From positions 1-64,000 of the forward strand of contig NZ_CP071408.1 in NCBI RefSeq assembly GCF_022647325.1: a stretch of 64,000 nt of DNA, written 5' to 3'. The notes beneath the pieces were generated by a model that saw only the letters and a program-made list of their open reading frames with translations, was not told the origin of the DNA and did not search any database. The translations under genes and the position numbers were made by a program. Each line of letters opens with the position of its first letter. The first letter of the stretch is position 1. Positions 1-8,450 of this stretch are shown in pieces. Source of the DNA: Pantoea deleyi. GTDB taxonomy: Bacteria > Pseudomonadota > Gammaproteobacteria > Enterobacterales > Enterobacteriaceae.

Positions 1-525
1 TATTATGAGCTGATCGCAAAAAATCACTATAACTATGTCATTCTTGGCCAGGTCTGGGAATGGTATGTAAGCGGGCCTCACATTATTAATCATCCTGGTG
101 ATGAACGTTCCGATGCTCTTACTAAGGCGCGCTTCAGCAAAGCCATACGGCAGTCTTTAAATGCGATAGTCTCATCAGGAGCACGTCCGGTAATTGTAAG
201 GACCATAGCCCCTATGCCTGTTAACTATCAGAAATGCATACGTCACCATGTCATCTTCAGGGAGCCATATCGCATGAATGAGTGTGATAATCAGAACCCG
301 CGGAGTCCCGAAGGTGAATGGACGCTGCCGCTGTTCGACCAGTTGCAGAAAGAGTTCCCAACCTTAATTGTGATTGATCCAAAGAAAGTACAATGTGAAA
401 ACGGTTTTTGCGCTACGGCGCTGGACGGTATTCCGGTCTATCGTGACGTTGGTCATCTGAATGATTTCGCGTCTTATAGATTTGGGCAGGAATTTTTGCG
501 CAAATATGCAAACCCTCTTAATTAA
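1..525 (+). CDS. Acyltransferase, C-terminal SGNH domain (5' end outside window)
   Basis: The frame is open from base 1 to the TAA at 523-525, giving 174 residues with no start inside the window, so this is the 3' part of a longer gene. The sequence resembles the periplasmic SGNH hydrolase-like domain that follows the membrane acyltransferase-3 domain in OafA/YrhL-type O-acetyltransferases of surface polysaccharides. A late D-x-x-H (in YRDVGHLND) is where the SGNH catalytic Asp-His pair is expected. The membrane part is not visible, so the substrate cannot be named. A bidirectional terminator follows within 6 bases. Confidence 0.7.
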   Translation, partial: YYELIAKNHYNYVILGQVWEWYVSGPHIINHPGDERSDALTKARFSKAIRQSLNAIVSSGARPVIVRTIAPMPVNYQKCIRHHVIFREPYRMNECDNQNPRSPEGEWTLPLFDQLQKEFPTLIVIDPKKVQCENGFCATALDGIPVYRDVGHLNDFASYRFGQEFLRKYANPLN

Positions 526-528
526 AAA

Positions 529-555
529 AAGGGCCTCTTAGAGGCCCTCTTTTTT
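529..555. terminator. Bidirectional Rho-independent terminator
   Basis: A 7-bp stem GGGCCTC / GAGGCCC with a TTA loop (531-547) is flanked by an A run on the left and a T run on the right. It can stop both the acyltransferase transcript and the converging minus-strand gene that ends at 558. Confidence 0.9.
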
Positions 556-557
556 AA

Positions 558-1499
558 CTATAGATGCCAGTTAAGATTAGCCTCATCGGATGGAAATGAT
601 ACAGTAAGCGTTTGAGGTGCATGCTTTTCTATAAGACAATAATCACCGTATCCTTTGGCCGTTGGCACTTTAAATATGTAAACCCTTCTCTCTGAATCCA
701 ACTCAAGTGAGTCAGGATAAACTCCAAGCCGGTATTTTATTTCATCCATGCACTTATAAATTAATTTTTCTTCGTAGTCAAATGCCAGTGCACATTTAAA
801 TGGTAAAATCCAACTATCCTCTTCGTGCTTAAATTCAATGATTGCGGTATTGGCATGATTAGAGATGAACTTCTTTTCCCCTGATACTTCGTCAATAAAA
901 CCAGCAGGCTTTAAAAGGTTAAAGCCCAACCGAGGATCAGTAGCGTTTTGTTTAAAAAAACCATGATCTGAATATGTTGAGGACTCGCCTTCACCCACAT
1001 TTATTTCAAAGTGCAATCCCGGCCATTCCTTTTCGCATTCTTTGATAAGATCTCCAGGCAAAAATATATCGTGATGATTCCCATATTTTATAATATATAG
1101 TGAATCATTCCTTACGATTGCATATATCAGTTCATCGCCTATCCCGCCAGCTTTACTTGAGCGCAAGTGGATGTGATAGATATTGCAAGAATAGAGAAGG
1201 TAATCTGACTCATACCATTTCCGCGTTTTCTTGCTAACATAATTATTAATGTCATCCCCATTTTCAATGCGGGATTTGAGCAACTTCCATTTAGGATTGC
1301 CTGATAACTTAACTTCATTCTCTTTTGAAACTAAGACTTTTCTCTTTAGAGACGGAATACGGCGATGTTTGAGACAAATATAAACAAGAGGGAACAGGCG
1401 TTCGGAAACATCAAGTGAACTAACATAATCAGCCCCAAACTCTTGTTCGAGCTTCCTTTTATACAACCTTGTATAGCAATTGTAATTATGTGAAATCAT
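558..1499 (-). CDS. Hypothetical protein, 313 aa, AT-rich
   Basis: A single open frame of 313 residues with obviously lower GC than the umuC and rep genes beside it, which suggests recent acquisition. I do not recognise a named family. The middle has a hydrophobic segment with I-Y-H-I-H-L followed by a glycine-rich turn and short strands, then a more variable C-terminal half. No signal peptide or membrane helix is evident. A defence or toxin role is possible for such an isolated AT-rich gene beside SOS genes, but nothing in the sequence proves it. It converges on the terminator at 531-547. Confidence 0.55.
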   Translation of the reverse strand: MISHNYNCYTRLYKRKLEQEFGADYVSSLDVSERLFPLVYICLKHRRIPSLKRKVLVSKENEVKLSGNPKWKLLKSRIENGDDINNYVSKKTRKWYESDYLLYSCNIYHIHLRSSKAGGIGDELIYAIVRNDSLYIIKYGNHHDIFLPGDLIKECEKEWPGLHFEINVGEGESSTYSDHGFFKQNATDPRLGFNLLKPAGFIDEVSGEKKFISNHANTAIIEFKHEEDSWILPFKCALAFDYEEKLIYKCMDEIKYRLGVYPDSLELDSERRVYIFKVPTAKGYGDYCLIEKHAPQTLTVSFPSDEANLNWHL

Positions 1500-1561
1500 C
1501 CTAATTTCTCTTCGAATTTATTGTATGTACACTTTAAATTATATCAAATTTTACTTTTAAT

Positions 1562-2824
1562 TTACTTTATTTTTGGAATATCTTTTAGTCTAGTTGTATA
1601 GCGCGGCGACAGCATTTGACGCTTCATCTGCCATGCGCTGTCACGGTCACCCTGACCGGCAAACCATACCTTTCCCTTACCTGAGCGGTTAATTGCGTCC
1701 AGTGCCGCCATTAACGCATCAGCATTCGCTCGCGGCTGCTGCTCGCTGAACATGTCGAACTGAGTCACTCCGGACTGATAAAAATCACCCAGCATGACGC
1801 CGGCTTTGGCGTAGCGATATCCTTCACGCCAGATAGAACTTAGACCGCGAAGCGCTTCCCCAATGATGTCGCGCGTGTCGTTCGTCGGATAATCGCAGAT
1901 GCGCGAGGCAGTATTCGAATACTGTGGTTCATTGCCGTGACGAGCGGTAGCGATCGATACACTGATATGCCGGCAGCGTGAGTTCTGCTCCCTGAGCTTT
2001 TCGGCCGCGCGTGTAGCATAAAGCACAACCGCCTGGTTCATGTCCTCCAGTACGGTTATCCTCTCGCCAAATGATCGCGAGTTCAGAATGTGCTGCTTTG
2101 GTGGCGGAACATCTTCCAGTGCAATACAGGACTCGCCATTGAGCTCGCGGGTAGTACGCTCAACGATGACGTCAAAGTTTTTCCGTATCATACTGATATT
2201 GCTGTCAGCCAGCTGCAGAGCCGTGGTAATTCCCAGCTGATACATGCGCTTGGTAATGCGCGGGCCAATTCCCCAGATATCGCCGACATCGGTCAGGTGA
2301 AGCAGCTTTCGCTGCCGGGTGCGACTGGAGAGGTCAACCACACCCTTAGTTTGCGTCCACTTTTTCGCAGCATTGTTAGCCAGCTTGGCCAGCGTCTTCG
2401 TCGGGCCGAATCCCACGCCAATAATCAGGCCGGTTTCCTTCCGGATACGCTCACGCATCTGGTGTCCGAGCGTCTCAAGCGGGATTAAATTGCCAATGCC
2501 GGAGACGTCCAGAAACGACTCATCTATGGAGTAAACCTCCTGTCCTGCAGCCATCTCGCCCAATATGGCCATCATGCGCGCCGACATATCGCCATACAGC
2601 TCATAATTGGAACTAAACACGTGTACACCGTTCTGCCTGAAAAAGCGTTCATTCAGAAACAGCGGCGCCGCCATCTTGATCCCCAGGCGCTTTGCCTCCG
2701 CCGAACGTGCGATCACACAGCCGTCATTGTTAGAAACGACGACAATAGGTTTACCTCGCAGATCGGGCCTGAACACGGTTTCACAGGAGGCATAGAAGTT
2801 ATTGGCATCCGCCAGCGCAAACAT
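1562..2824 (-). CDS. umuC: UmuC-like Y-family DNA polymerase (Pol V catalytic subunit), full length
   Basis: The 420-residue length matches UmuC. The N-terminus carries the DANNFYASCE metal-binding motif (Asp6 region) and the palm motif YSIDESFLD with the catalytic D101-E102 pair. A helix-hairpin-helix region and little finger follow. A clamp-binding type motif QFDMF lies near residues 355-359. The protein would carry out error-prone translesion synthesis together with UmuD'2. It starts two bases after the stop of the UmuD-like gene, so the two are translationally coupled. All key catalytic residues are present, so the polymerase looks functional. A second, truncated umuC lies at 41459-41689. 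Confidence 0.95.
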   Translation of the reverse strand: MFALADANNFYASCETVFRPDLRGKPIVVVSNNDGCVIARSAEAKRLGIKMAAPLFLNERFFRQNGVHVFSSNYELYGDMSARMMAILGEMAAGQEVYSIDESFLDVSGIGNLIPLETLGHQMRERIRKETGLIIGVGFGPTKTLAKLANNAAKKWTQTKGVVDLSSRTRQRKLLHLTDVGDIWGIGPRITKRMYQLGITTALQLADSNISMIRKNFDVIVERTTRELNGESCIALEDVPPPKQHILNSRSFGERITVLEDMNQAVVLYATRAAEKLREQNSRCRHISVSIATARHGNEPQYSNTASRICDYPTNDTRDIIGEALRGLSSIWREGYRYAKAGVMLGDFYQSGVTQFDMFSEQQPRANADALMAALDAINRSGKGKVWFAGQGDRDSAWQMKRQMLSPRYTTRLKDIPKIK

Positions 2825-2826
2825 AT

Positions 2827-3204
2827 TTACTCTCCCGCCGGTCCGTTAAAACCGATCCCGGCCACATCTGTCAGGGCATAGGCCACCACACCCCACACGG
2901 GAAGGGGCTGGCTTACATCGAGCAGCGCAATTGTCTCATCGACGTCCAGCGCATGGAGCGCGGGAACCGGATTAAGCAGGAGCCGCCTCAGCGTCAGCTC
3001 GCCTTCGAACTCCGCAACGATAAGCTGGCCATGCGCAGGTGTCAGAGCGCGATCAATTGCAAGTACAGAGCCTTTGAGTATCCCGGCCGCGGGGCAGTCG
3101 GATTCGCTCCGCATCAGATAGGTTGAGTAGGGGGAAAGGTGTACCAGGTCGCCCAGGTTCAGGCGCGTTTCAGTGTAGTTCTGGGCAGGGCTCTGAAAGG
3201 CCAT
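2827..3204 (-). CDS. umuD: UmuD'-like protein lacking the self-cleavage residues
   Basis: The protein has 125 residues and begins MAFQSPAQNY, which aligns with the N-terminus of processed UmuD' (GFPSPAADY), so the roughly 24-residue arm removed by RecA-stimulated cleavage is not encoded. The region corresponding to the catalytic SGDSM motif reads SESDCP, placing Asp at the usual Ser60 position. The region equivalent to the TVKKLQL lysine motif reads TLRRLLL, with Arg for Lys. It therefore looks like a pre-processed, protease-dead partner of the adjacent UmuC, similar in concept to phage P1 HumD. No LexA box was found upstream; the only obvious palindrome is at 3293-3310. Confidence 0.85.
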   Translation of the reverse strand: MAFQSPAQNYTETRLNLGDLVHLSPYSTYLMRSESDCPAAGILKGSVLAIDRALTPAHGQLIVAEFEGELTLRRLLLNPVPALHALDVDETIALLDVSQPLPVWGVVAYALTDVAGIGFNGPAGE

Positions 3205-3292
3205 ATTTGGGCTCCGTTTTACCTCAGCGACATTCGTTAACGATACATGTTTAGTCCAGAAAGGCTCAGCAGGCCAAAATTAGTATCTGGGT

Positions 3293-3310
3293 AAAACAGG
3301 CACCTGTTTT
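3293..3310. promoter_or_regulatory. Palindrome upstream of umuD'C
   Basis: AAAACAGG-CA-CCTGTTTT is an 18-bp near-perfect palindrome about 90 bases upstream of the UmuD'-like start. It does not fit the LexA pattern CTG-N10-CAG. It may bind another dimeric repressor or be part of the promoter region. Confidence 0.4.
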
Positions 3311-4286
3311 CAAATGCCGCATAAGCGGCATGAAGGCGCCAGAAACATTGAAGGACAGCACCACAGTCAGCTGGCGCCGGTAGCCCGGCGTAGCCGGTTC
3401 CGCTTTGATAGGTTCTGCCTAACCATACCTTCGCCCTGCAAAGCCAAACCCGCTTTCAGTCGCACAGGAGCTATTTTGCGCGGTCGGAGTGGTCACGACA
3501 AGGCGTAGCCGCCGTCGGGGCGTATCTCCGCGTTAGCGGGCCGTTAGGGCCGCTTACGAGCGTGTTCTCTTTGCTTACAGCAGAACCACTGACAGCGACT
3601 TTGATTCTAGTTACATCATCCATCTATAAAAGCGACACTATCCCGGCCTATGGCCGGGGCGGCGGCGCTTTTTAGGGTGGGTACCACTCGATGCAGAAAT
3701 AAGCTCTGCGATTTTAATGCTATCTGATTGTTTGTTGTAACTACAGACAATGCCCGGCGCTTGCGACGGGAGCTATTTTTGACGCGAAGCGTCTTATCCG
3801 AACCGGCGCGGACCTCAGTCCGCAGCAAGGGCGGGCATTTTTAATCTGTCCACAGGACAGATGTGGAACAGGTTTTATCTTTAAAGGTAATTAATAACTG
3901 TTGTTTAAAAGAAAGGAGATCGGGTTTTTAAAAGGATCATCGCGGTTTGTAAAAAGATCGAATAGTGGTTAAAGCGATAACCGGCCAGAAGATAAATCAC
4001 ATACCCTCTCGCAGTTAATGTGGATAACTCAGAATTACAGACTGCGGACATGCTCGCAGGTAAATTGTGTGCGCAGGGTCTCGTTTCTGAATTACGAGTA
4101 AGCGTCTGTTGTGGTTAATGTTTGTGCAAGTTGCTTTATGCGGGCGTGTTCGGGCCTCCGGCGCGAACCGGATAACGTGAAGGGGGGCAGAAAGGCACGG
4201 GGGCCGGCTTCTGAAGCCGGATTACGGGCAGGGGTCATCCGGCGCGGGTGCGCCAGCAGTTTAAGAAGGAAGGCGTCAGAGACGCA
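3311..4286. other. Gene-poor replication origin region downstream of repA
   Basis: About 1 kb without a convincing gene lies downstream of repA, the usual place for CIS and oriR in IncFII-type plasmids. It contains a perfect DnaA box at 4019-4027 (TGTGGATAA, reverse TTATCCACA), a related GTCCACAG at about 3849-3856, and an AT-rich stretch at about 3870-3920 with homopolymer runs that could serve as an unwinding element. Several short open frames occur but have no ribosome binding site or family resemblance. The exact origin limits are inferred from position only. Confidence 0.55.
4019..4027 (-). promoter_or_regulatory. DnaA box in candidate oriR
   Basis: The nonamer TTATCCACA is present on the minus strand, the strongest DnaA consensus, 260 bp beyond the repA stop. 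This agrees with the known need for DnaA at IncFII origins. Confidence 0.7.
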
Positions 4287-5153
4287 TCAGGTTGTGACCA
4301 GCAGGTCGTCCCCGAGTCGCGTGTAGTGTCCGCGTGAGAGCTTCATGCGCTCTGTGACGCGGCGCTCTATCTCAGTACGGACGGCATCAAGGCTGCCAAA
4401 AAAGCGGCCGTTACGGATTTCTTTCTGCAGCTGCAGTCGTACCAGCTGCTCGATGTCCTTACGGGTGCGCGGTGCGTCTTTGCGTGCACGGTGGCGCTTC
4501 ATGCCGTGCTCACGCCGTGACTTCTGATACTCACGGAAGCGTTCACGGACAAATGACCAGGCGGCGCCGATGAGCTCACCGGCGTCGGCGCGCGGTAAGC
4601 CCTTCTTTTCGCGCTGGCGGTTTTCCCACTCGATGCGGCTGCGGCGTGCGGCCGCAACGGCTTCCTCAGAGACGTCCAGCACCTGCCACATCAGCGGCGT
4701 GAAGGTGATGTCCGTAGGGATGTTGCAGCCAATTTCTTTGCAGTATTCAGTGTTGTACGTGATGAGTTTCAGCTGTTCAAGCGTATGGCAGGCACCCGTA
4801 AAGCGGGTGATCGAAAGGCGTTTCTTCTCGGTGGCAAGTCCGCAGCGAATACTCATCGTAGTGAGTGAGGCGCCTACGCGATTGGCCAGCGGATTGAAAT
4901 AATGGCATAGAGCCTGCAGCGAGGCTTCCAGTGCACGTATGCGCAGTTCCGGAGGTCGGCGCTTACGCTCCCCCCGGGCTATAGACATGGCAACCAGCGA
5001 CTGGAACTCCATGCGCTGTGTGAAGCCTGCCGCTTTCTCGCGGATTTTTTCGCAGAACGGCAGGGTTTTCTTTCCCTGCTCCGGGACAAATTCCGGATTC
5101 GGGTTTTTTACCTGCCGGTAAAATGAGGTGTTTTCAGTGAGTTGCTTAATCAC
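4287..5153 (-). CDS. repA: RepA replication initiator, IncFII type
   Basis: A 288-residue initiator with the IncFII RepA signature YRQVKNPNP near residue 12, followed by conserved segments such as LCHYFNPLANRVG, CGLATE and DVSEEAVAAARRSR. It binds the origin in cis to start replication. The start is a GTG whose region overlaps the stop codon of the Tap leader, as in R1/R100, so RepA translation depends on Tap translation. Control by the CopA antisense RNA and CopB repressor is indicated by the genes upstream. Length and motifs are typical, with no sign of damage. Confidence 0.96.
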   Translation of the reverse strand: MIKQLTENTSFYRQVKNPNPEFVPEQGKKTLPFCEKIREKAAGFTQRMEFQSLVAMSIARGERKRRPPELRIRALEASLQALCHYFNPLANRVGASLTTMSIRCGLATEKKRLSITRFTGACHTLEQLKLITYNTEYCKEIGCNIPTDITFTPLMWQVLDVSEEAVAAARRSRIEWENRQREKKGLPRADAGELIGAAWSFVRERFREYQKSRREHGMKRHRARKDAPRTRKDIEQLVRLQLQKEIRNGRFFGSLDAVRTEIERRVTERMKLSRGHYTRLGDDLLVTT

Positions 5154-5217
5154 GCCTTTCTGCGCTTATGTTGCACAGAAGGAGCATGCTTAGAAGGTAT
5201 TGCAGTTTTCCAGGCAT
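5146..5217 (-). CDS. tap: Tap leader peptide coupling repA translation
   Basis: A 23-codon frame starts at ATG 5217 after a GGGGAG ribosome site and ends with a TAA at 5148-5146 that overlaps the repA GTG. Its C-terminal part LLLCNISA resembles the R1 Tap peptide. In IncFII plasmids ribosomes finishing tap open the structure that hides the repA start, and CopA blocks tap translation. Confidence 0.85.
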   Translation of the reverse strand: MPGKLQYLLSMLLLCNISAERRD

Positions 5218-5228
5218 AAAACTATACT
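5200..5228 (+). promoter_or_regulatory. Promoter of copA antisense RNA
   Basis: TTGCAG (5200-5205) and TATACT (5223-5228) are separated by exactly 17 bases and point into the CopA stem-loops. This is a strong constitutive sigma-70 promoter, as expected for a short-lived copy-number RNA. Confidence 0.8.
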
Positions 5229-5234
5229 CCCCGC

Positions 5235-5326
5235 ATAGAGCAACAGCTTCTATGCAGATTCAGTGAGCCCCGTTAGTCTTCTCCTAGGTCGCCAAACTCA
5301 AGGAAGATTATCGGGGTTTTCTTTTT
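5235..5326 (+). ncRNA. copA: CopA antisense RNA controlling repA
   Basis: The RNA lies opposite the repA/tap leader. A small 5' hairpin (GCATAGA / TCTATGC, 5233-5255) is followed by a long bulged stem that begins CCCCG at 5268 and closes CGGGG at 5312-5316, ending in a T run. The loop contains the TCGCCAA core also found in R1 CopA, whose complement in CopT is the YUNR kissing motif. It pairs with repA mRNA and prevents tap, hence repA, translation. The start is inferred from the promoter. Confidence 0.88.
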
Positions 5327-5454
5327 TCTGGCCTTCACTAATCAGTCAACGCCAGGCTTTTGCCACCTTTCGGCGTGGCAAACCAGGAACTTAATTGCGA
5401 GCTAATGTATCACCACGGGTTTGCACAATCAATTTCCGTGAATAGTCACCTTCA

Positions 5455-5691
5455 TTAATCGCTACTTTTGTTACCTTCAATTAATCGTTCAATTGCTTCA
5501 GCCTGCGTCAATCCAGACTCTCTGCAGATTTCATCCAGCTTTTGCTTGGTGCTGTTATGAATAAACACGTTCAATGGAGAATGTGTTTCACGCTTACGCG
5601 CAACGGAACGCATTTTACGCTCTCTGGGGCTCAGAGGCGCTGGGCGGGAAGGTTTTACCTCAGATTGAGTACGGCTTTCAGTCTGCGGCAT
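5455..5691 (-). CDS. copB: CopB/RepA2 transcriptional repressor of repA
   Basis: The 78-residue product has the CopB pattern: a basic segment LSPRERKMRSVARKR followed by a C-terminal KLDEICRESGLTQAEAIERLI helix pair. The start was set at ATG 5691 because GGAGG lies five bases before it, whereas the upstream in-frame ATG at 5706 has no ribosome site. CopB represses the repA promoter located between copB and repA and provides a safeguard against low copy number. Confidence 0.88.
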   Translation of the reverse strand: MPQTESRTQSEVKPSRPAPLSPRERKMRSVARKRETHSPLNVFIHNSTKQKLDEICRESGLTQAEAIERLIEGNKSSD

Positions 5692-5834
5692 ACGGGCCTC
5701 CAGCATTTCTAATACGAATTTGCTGAGAATACTACATATCCCCCAAATCAGCGACTTAACTTTAAAACGGCAGGACGACTGCGTTGGCGCGCAGACAGAC
5801 AGGCCGGAAAGGTGATCAATCGTGCAGGCAGGGC

Positions 5835-6368
5835 TCAGTAAGAAGACTGCCAGTCTGTTCCCCCCTCCCAGCGTGACTGCCAGTGCGCCAGGTAAGTCTG
5901 CGCCAGTGCCGGAATTTCCCGCACGACCAGCGCATTCTCGGAATTTGATTCAGCTGCGCTGCGTGAATAGTTAAATGAGCCGAGCTCCACGTTCTGTCCG
6001 TCGGTGATGATCACCTTGTCATGCATGATCTTGTACTGGCCATTGGTACGCAGAGGAATGCCGGCGTTGACCACCACATTCATCGCCGCCTGGCTGGCTT
6101 TATTGCGGTTACCTTTTTCATCAACAACCACTCTGACGTCCACGCCGCGCCGTTTTGCCGCTACGAGAGACTTCACCACTTCCGGGGAGGTAAAGCTGTA
6201 GCCCATCAGGCGGATGCTCTGCTGGGCATCATCCAGAGTGCGCAGGACCAATTGCTGCGCACTGCCTTCGGGCGAAAATCCGGCATCGATGGAGGGAGCA
6301 GCAACGGCCGCGCCGGTGGATAAGGTCAGCCACAACGCGGTGGCCACGATTCGCAGGTTCAGTTTCAT
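5835..6368 (-). CDS. nuc: Nuc, periplasmic phospholipase D-family nuclease
   Basis: A 177-residue protein with a signal peptide (cleavage after AVA near residue 23) and one HKD motif: H116-x-K118-x4-D123 followed by GSFN. This is the size and motif layout of pKM101 Nuc, which acts as a dimer with one HKD motif from each chain to cut DNA without sequence preference. Such genes commonly travel with IncN, IncL/M and IncI transfer regions. The start has an AAGGAA site five bases before it. Its role in transfer is not known. Confidence 0.93.
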   Translation of the reverse strand: MKLNLRIVATALWLTLSTGAAVAAPSIDAGFSPEGSAQQLVLRTLDDAQQSIRLMGYSFTSPEVVKSLVAAKRRGVDVRVVVDEKGNRNKASQAAMNVVVNAGIPLRTNGQYKIMHDKVIITDGQNVELGSFNYSRSAAESNSENALVVREIPALAQTYLAHWQSRWEGGTDWQSSY

Positions 6369-6444
6369 TTCGGTTCCTTGTTGATCCGGACTTTAAGGTG
6401 GGCGTAAAAGTCATAATTCAGGTGGGTTGTGTGGGGTAAAGCTC

Positions 6445-7092
6445 TCAGCCAAGCAGCCATGCGCTGGCGCTCAGGTGCGTGGGTTTTTCTGACGTTTCGC
6501 TGATGAGCACGTCACCGTATCCGCCGTAATTAGGGACTGCATAACCGGCAACGTGTCTCGCAATATTCATGGCCGGCAGTATGGCCACCTGCCGGCCGGT
6601 ATCGAGCTCAGTAATCCTGAAGTGGCCATTTCCGGTAACCTCCTCTGGCACATAAACACGTGCGTCAACAGCGTTGCTGCGGTGGGGGACGAGCTGATAC
6701 CTGATCCCCTCAAAGCAGGTACTGCCGGTGCAGATTTCATCATCATCTTCATCCTCCATCTGCCAGGCACCAGACTCATAGTCAACGGCCCAGATCCATT
6801 CACGCTCATCAACCTGCAGGGCCAGCTGCTCAACGCTGGCGGCCAACAGCCCGCAGCTGATATCCAGTGCCGTGCGGACGCTGTAGCCCGCACGGACAAA
6901 TTCAATACCGGTGAACGAAATTTCATTACGTTCACTTTCCGTAAGATGACCACGGATTCTCTGAGCCGCCGCAATGGCCATCAGGCGCCCCTCCATGCAG
7001 GCCAGCGCATGAAGATGCCGCCAGCCCTTAACATATTCCGCGTCCCTGCCGGGCAGGCAGCGATCATCCCCGGTACTGAGTCCGGTTGTCAT
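6445..7092 (-). CDS. Hypothetical plasmid protein, 215 aa
   Basis: An open frame with a good AAGGAG site seven to eight bases before ATG 7092. The product is soluble, acidic in the middle (DEDDDEIC), and not assigned to a family. The opposite strand has a 250-residue open frame that is a shadow produced by high GC. The gene stands between the trbB terminator and nuc, all on the same strand. Confidence 0.6.
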   Translation of the reverse strand: MTTGLSTGDDRCLPGRDAEYVKGWRHLHALACMEGRLMAIAAAQRIRGHLTESERNEISFTGIEFVRAGYSVRTALDISCGLLAASVEQLALQVDEREWIWAVDYESGAWQMEDEDDDEICTGSTCFEGIRYQLVPHRSNAVDARVYVPEEVTGNGHFRITELDTGRQVAILPAMNIARHVAGYAVPNYGGYGDVLISETSEKPTHLSASAWLLG

Positions 7093-7179
7093 AATTTGCT
7101 CCTTACAGAGGTATGCGGCGCAGAGAGCGCACGCAGTTATATCAGAGAAAAACCGAAGGTGGATTTTTACAGAGAAGGT

Positions 7180-7207
7180 AAAAAAAAGAGGGCCCCGGAG
7201 GGCCCTG
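7180..7207 (-). terminator. Rho-independent terminator after trbB
   Basis: Read on the minus strand, AGGGCCCTCCGGGGCCCT forms a strong hairpin followed by a run of seven or more T residues. It would end the trbA-trbB transcript. Confidence 0.85.
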
Positions 7208-7301
7208 CTAAACAGCTTAATTCAGGGGAAAGTATGTCGGTATCGTGTTATGTCACCGGTATGCCGGCTGATACAGGGCATCGGTCAGCGCTGGCTGAAT
7301 C

Positions 7302-8435
7302 TTAGTTGTAAGGGCACCTTGTGACGTCACCTCCGTTTAAAAAATCAGTGAGTGCTGCCGGTGAGCTCAGCACGCTCTGCGGCACGTAACGACCGTCGTC
7401 AGAAATCGTCCACGGGGTGCCTGGCAGGCGGTAAGCCCGGAAAGCCACCTCGTTGACGCCAATAGCCCCACGCGCCGTTTCGGCCTGATTTTCGTCTGAG
7501 ACAGCAGGTGATACCGCTGTACTTCCCGGCACGCCCACACCCGTATCGGCGGCGAACAGCCGCTTCCAGGCGGCAGGACGTTCGGCCTCCGGCAGCGCCA
7601 TCACCGGGGTCAGCGTTTTCAGTGAATCCTCGCGCCCTTCAATCGTTACCGGGAATATCACCACGTTGACGGTGCCGGCCGCGGTTTCAATGTGGCGCTC
7701 CATACGCTGGCAGTTGGGGCAGGCCGGGTCAGCAAAGACATAAATCGTGCGCGCATGGCCGGATGACAGGGGTACGGTAAACAGCCCGCGTGACGCCGCC
7801 TTACTGAGCCGGGCGGGCAGCTCTGCGCGCACGCTCAGAGGAAGGCTCCAGCCGTCGGCAGGGGCTACAGCCGGCGACTGCTCTGATGTCACGGCAGGGG
7901 GAACAGTGCGCATACCCGGAGCCGGCATCTTCGGCGCACTGCCTGGCTCAGCCGGTGTGAAACGGGCCGCTCCCGCTTCTGGATGAAACACTGGATGGGC
8001 ATCCACTGTAGTCAGCAGATGCGTAGATGAGGATGTGTAAGCGTCATATGCGACTGAGGCACCGACAACCAGCATTGCGGCCAGAAATGCCGATGCGATG
8101 CCATAACCGTAATCCCGCAGGACCCGTCTGACGCTGATTTTACTCTCTACAGTGGTCAGAAGGTCAGTAATGCAGCGCAGCAGCTGCACGGCATCCTCAC
8201 CCCTGTAAAGCGGAGTCAGTGCGTCGTGCGCGTTCTGAGCGTAAAGCCCGTCACTGTGTACCACGAACCACGGCGTCTCCCTGATCGGAATGACAAAAAT
8301 TGGCGCAGATGCTGCCATGCCGGCAAAAGGCTTTTTATCCAACTTTACCTCATCCAGGGTAACGTAGCGGCGCGCACTCAGCAGGCCGCCTGTGATTTCG
8401 GCCACAAAAAGGCCTTCCCGGCGTAAAACAGTCAT
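7302..8435 (-). CDS. trbB: TrbB-like thioredoxin/DsbC-type transfer protein
   Basis: The 377-residue protein has an N-terminal cytosolic part, one membrane span at about residues 110-133, a proline/alanine-rich linker (about 150-195) and a C-terminal periplasmic thioredoxin-fold domain with C-P-N-C near residue 239. This is the architecture of IncI1 TrbB, a thiol-disulphide oxidoreductase or isomerase thought to help fold transfer proteins. A GGAG site precedes ATG 8435. trbA ends 15 bases upstream, so the two are in one operon. In R64 trbC would follow, but here a terminator follows instead. Confidence 0.85.
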   Translation of the reverse strand: MTVLRREGLFVAEITGGLLSARRYVTLDEVKLDKKPFAGMAASAPIFVIPIRETPWFVVHSDGLYAQNAHDALTPLYRGEDAVQLLRCITDLLTTVESKISVRRVLRDYGYGIASAFLAAMLVVGASVAYDAYTSSSTHLLTTVDAHPVFHPEAGAARFTPAEPGSAPKMPAPGMRTVPPAVTSEQSPAVAPADGWSLPLSVRAELPARLSKAASRGLFTVPLSSGHARTIYVFADPACPNCQRMERHIETAAGTVNVVIFPVTIEGREDSLKTLTPVMALPEAERPAAWKRLFAADTGVGVPGSTAVSPAVSDENQAETARGAIGVNEVAFRAYRLPGTPWTISDDGRYVPQSVLSSPAALTDFLNGGDVTRCPYN

Positions 8436-8450
8436 GGTGTACTCCTTGTC

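Noticed and set aside
3293..3310. LexA box for the first umuD'C
   Set aside because: The palindrome AAAACAGG-CA-CCTGTTTT does not contain CTG-N10-CAG with consensus spacing.
3616..3828. RepA4-like gene downstream of repA
   Set aside because: Short basic frame in the origin region without a recognisable match or ribosome site.
6553..7305. Plus-strand 250-residue frame
   Set aside because: Opposite-strand shadow of the 6445-7092 gene, which has the better ribosome site.
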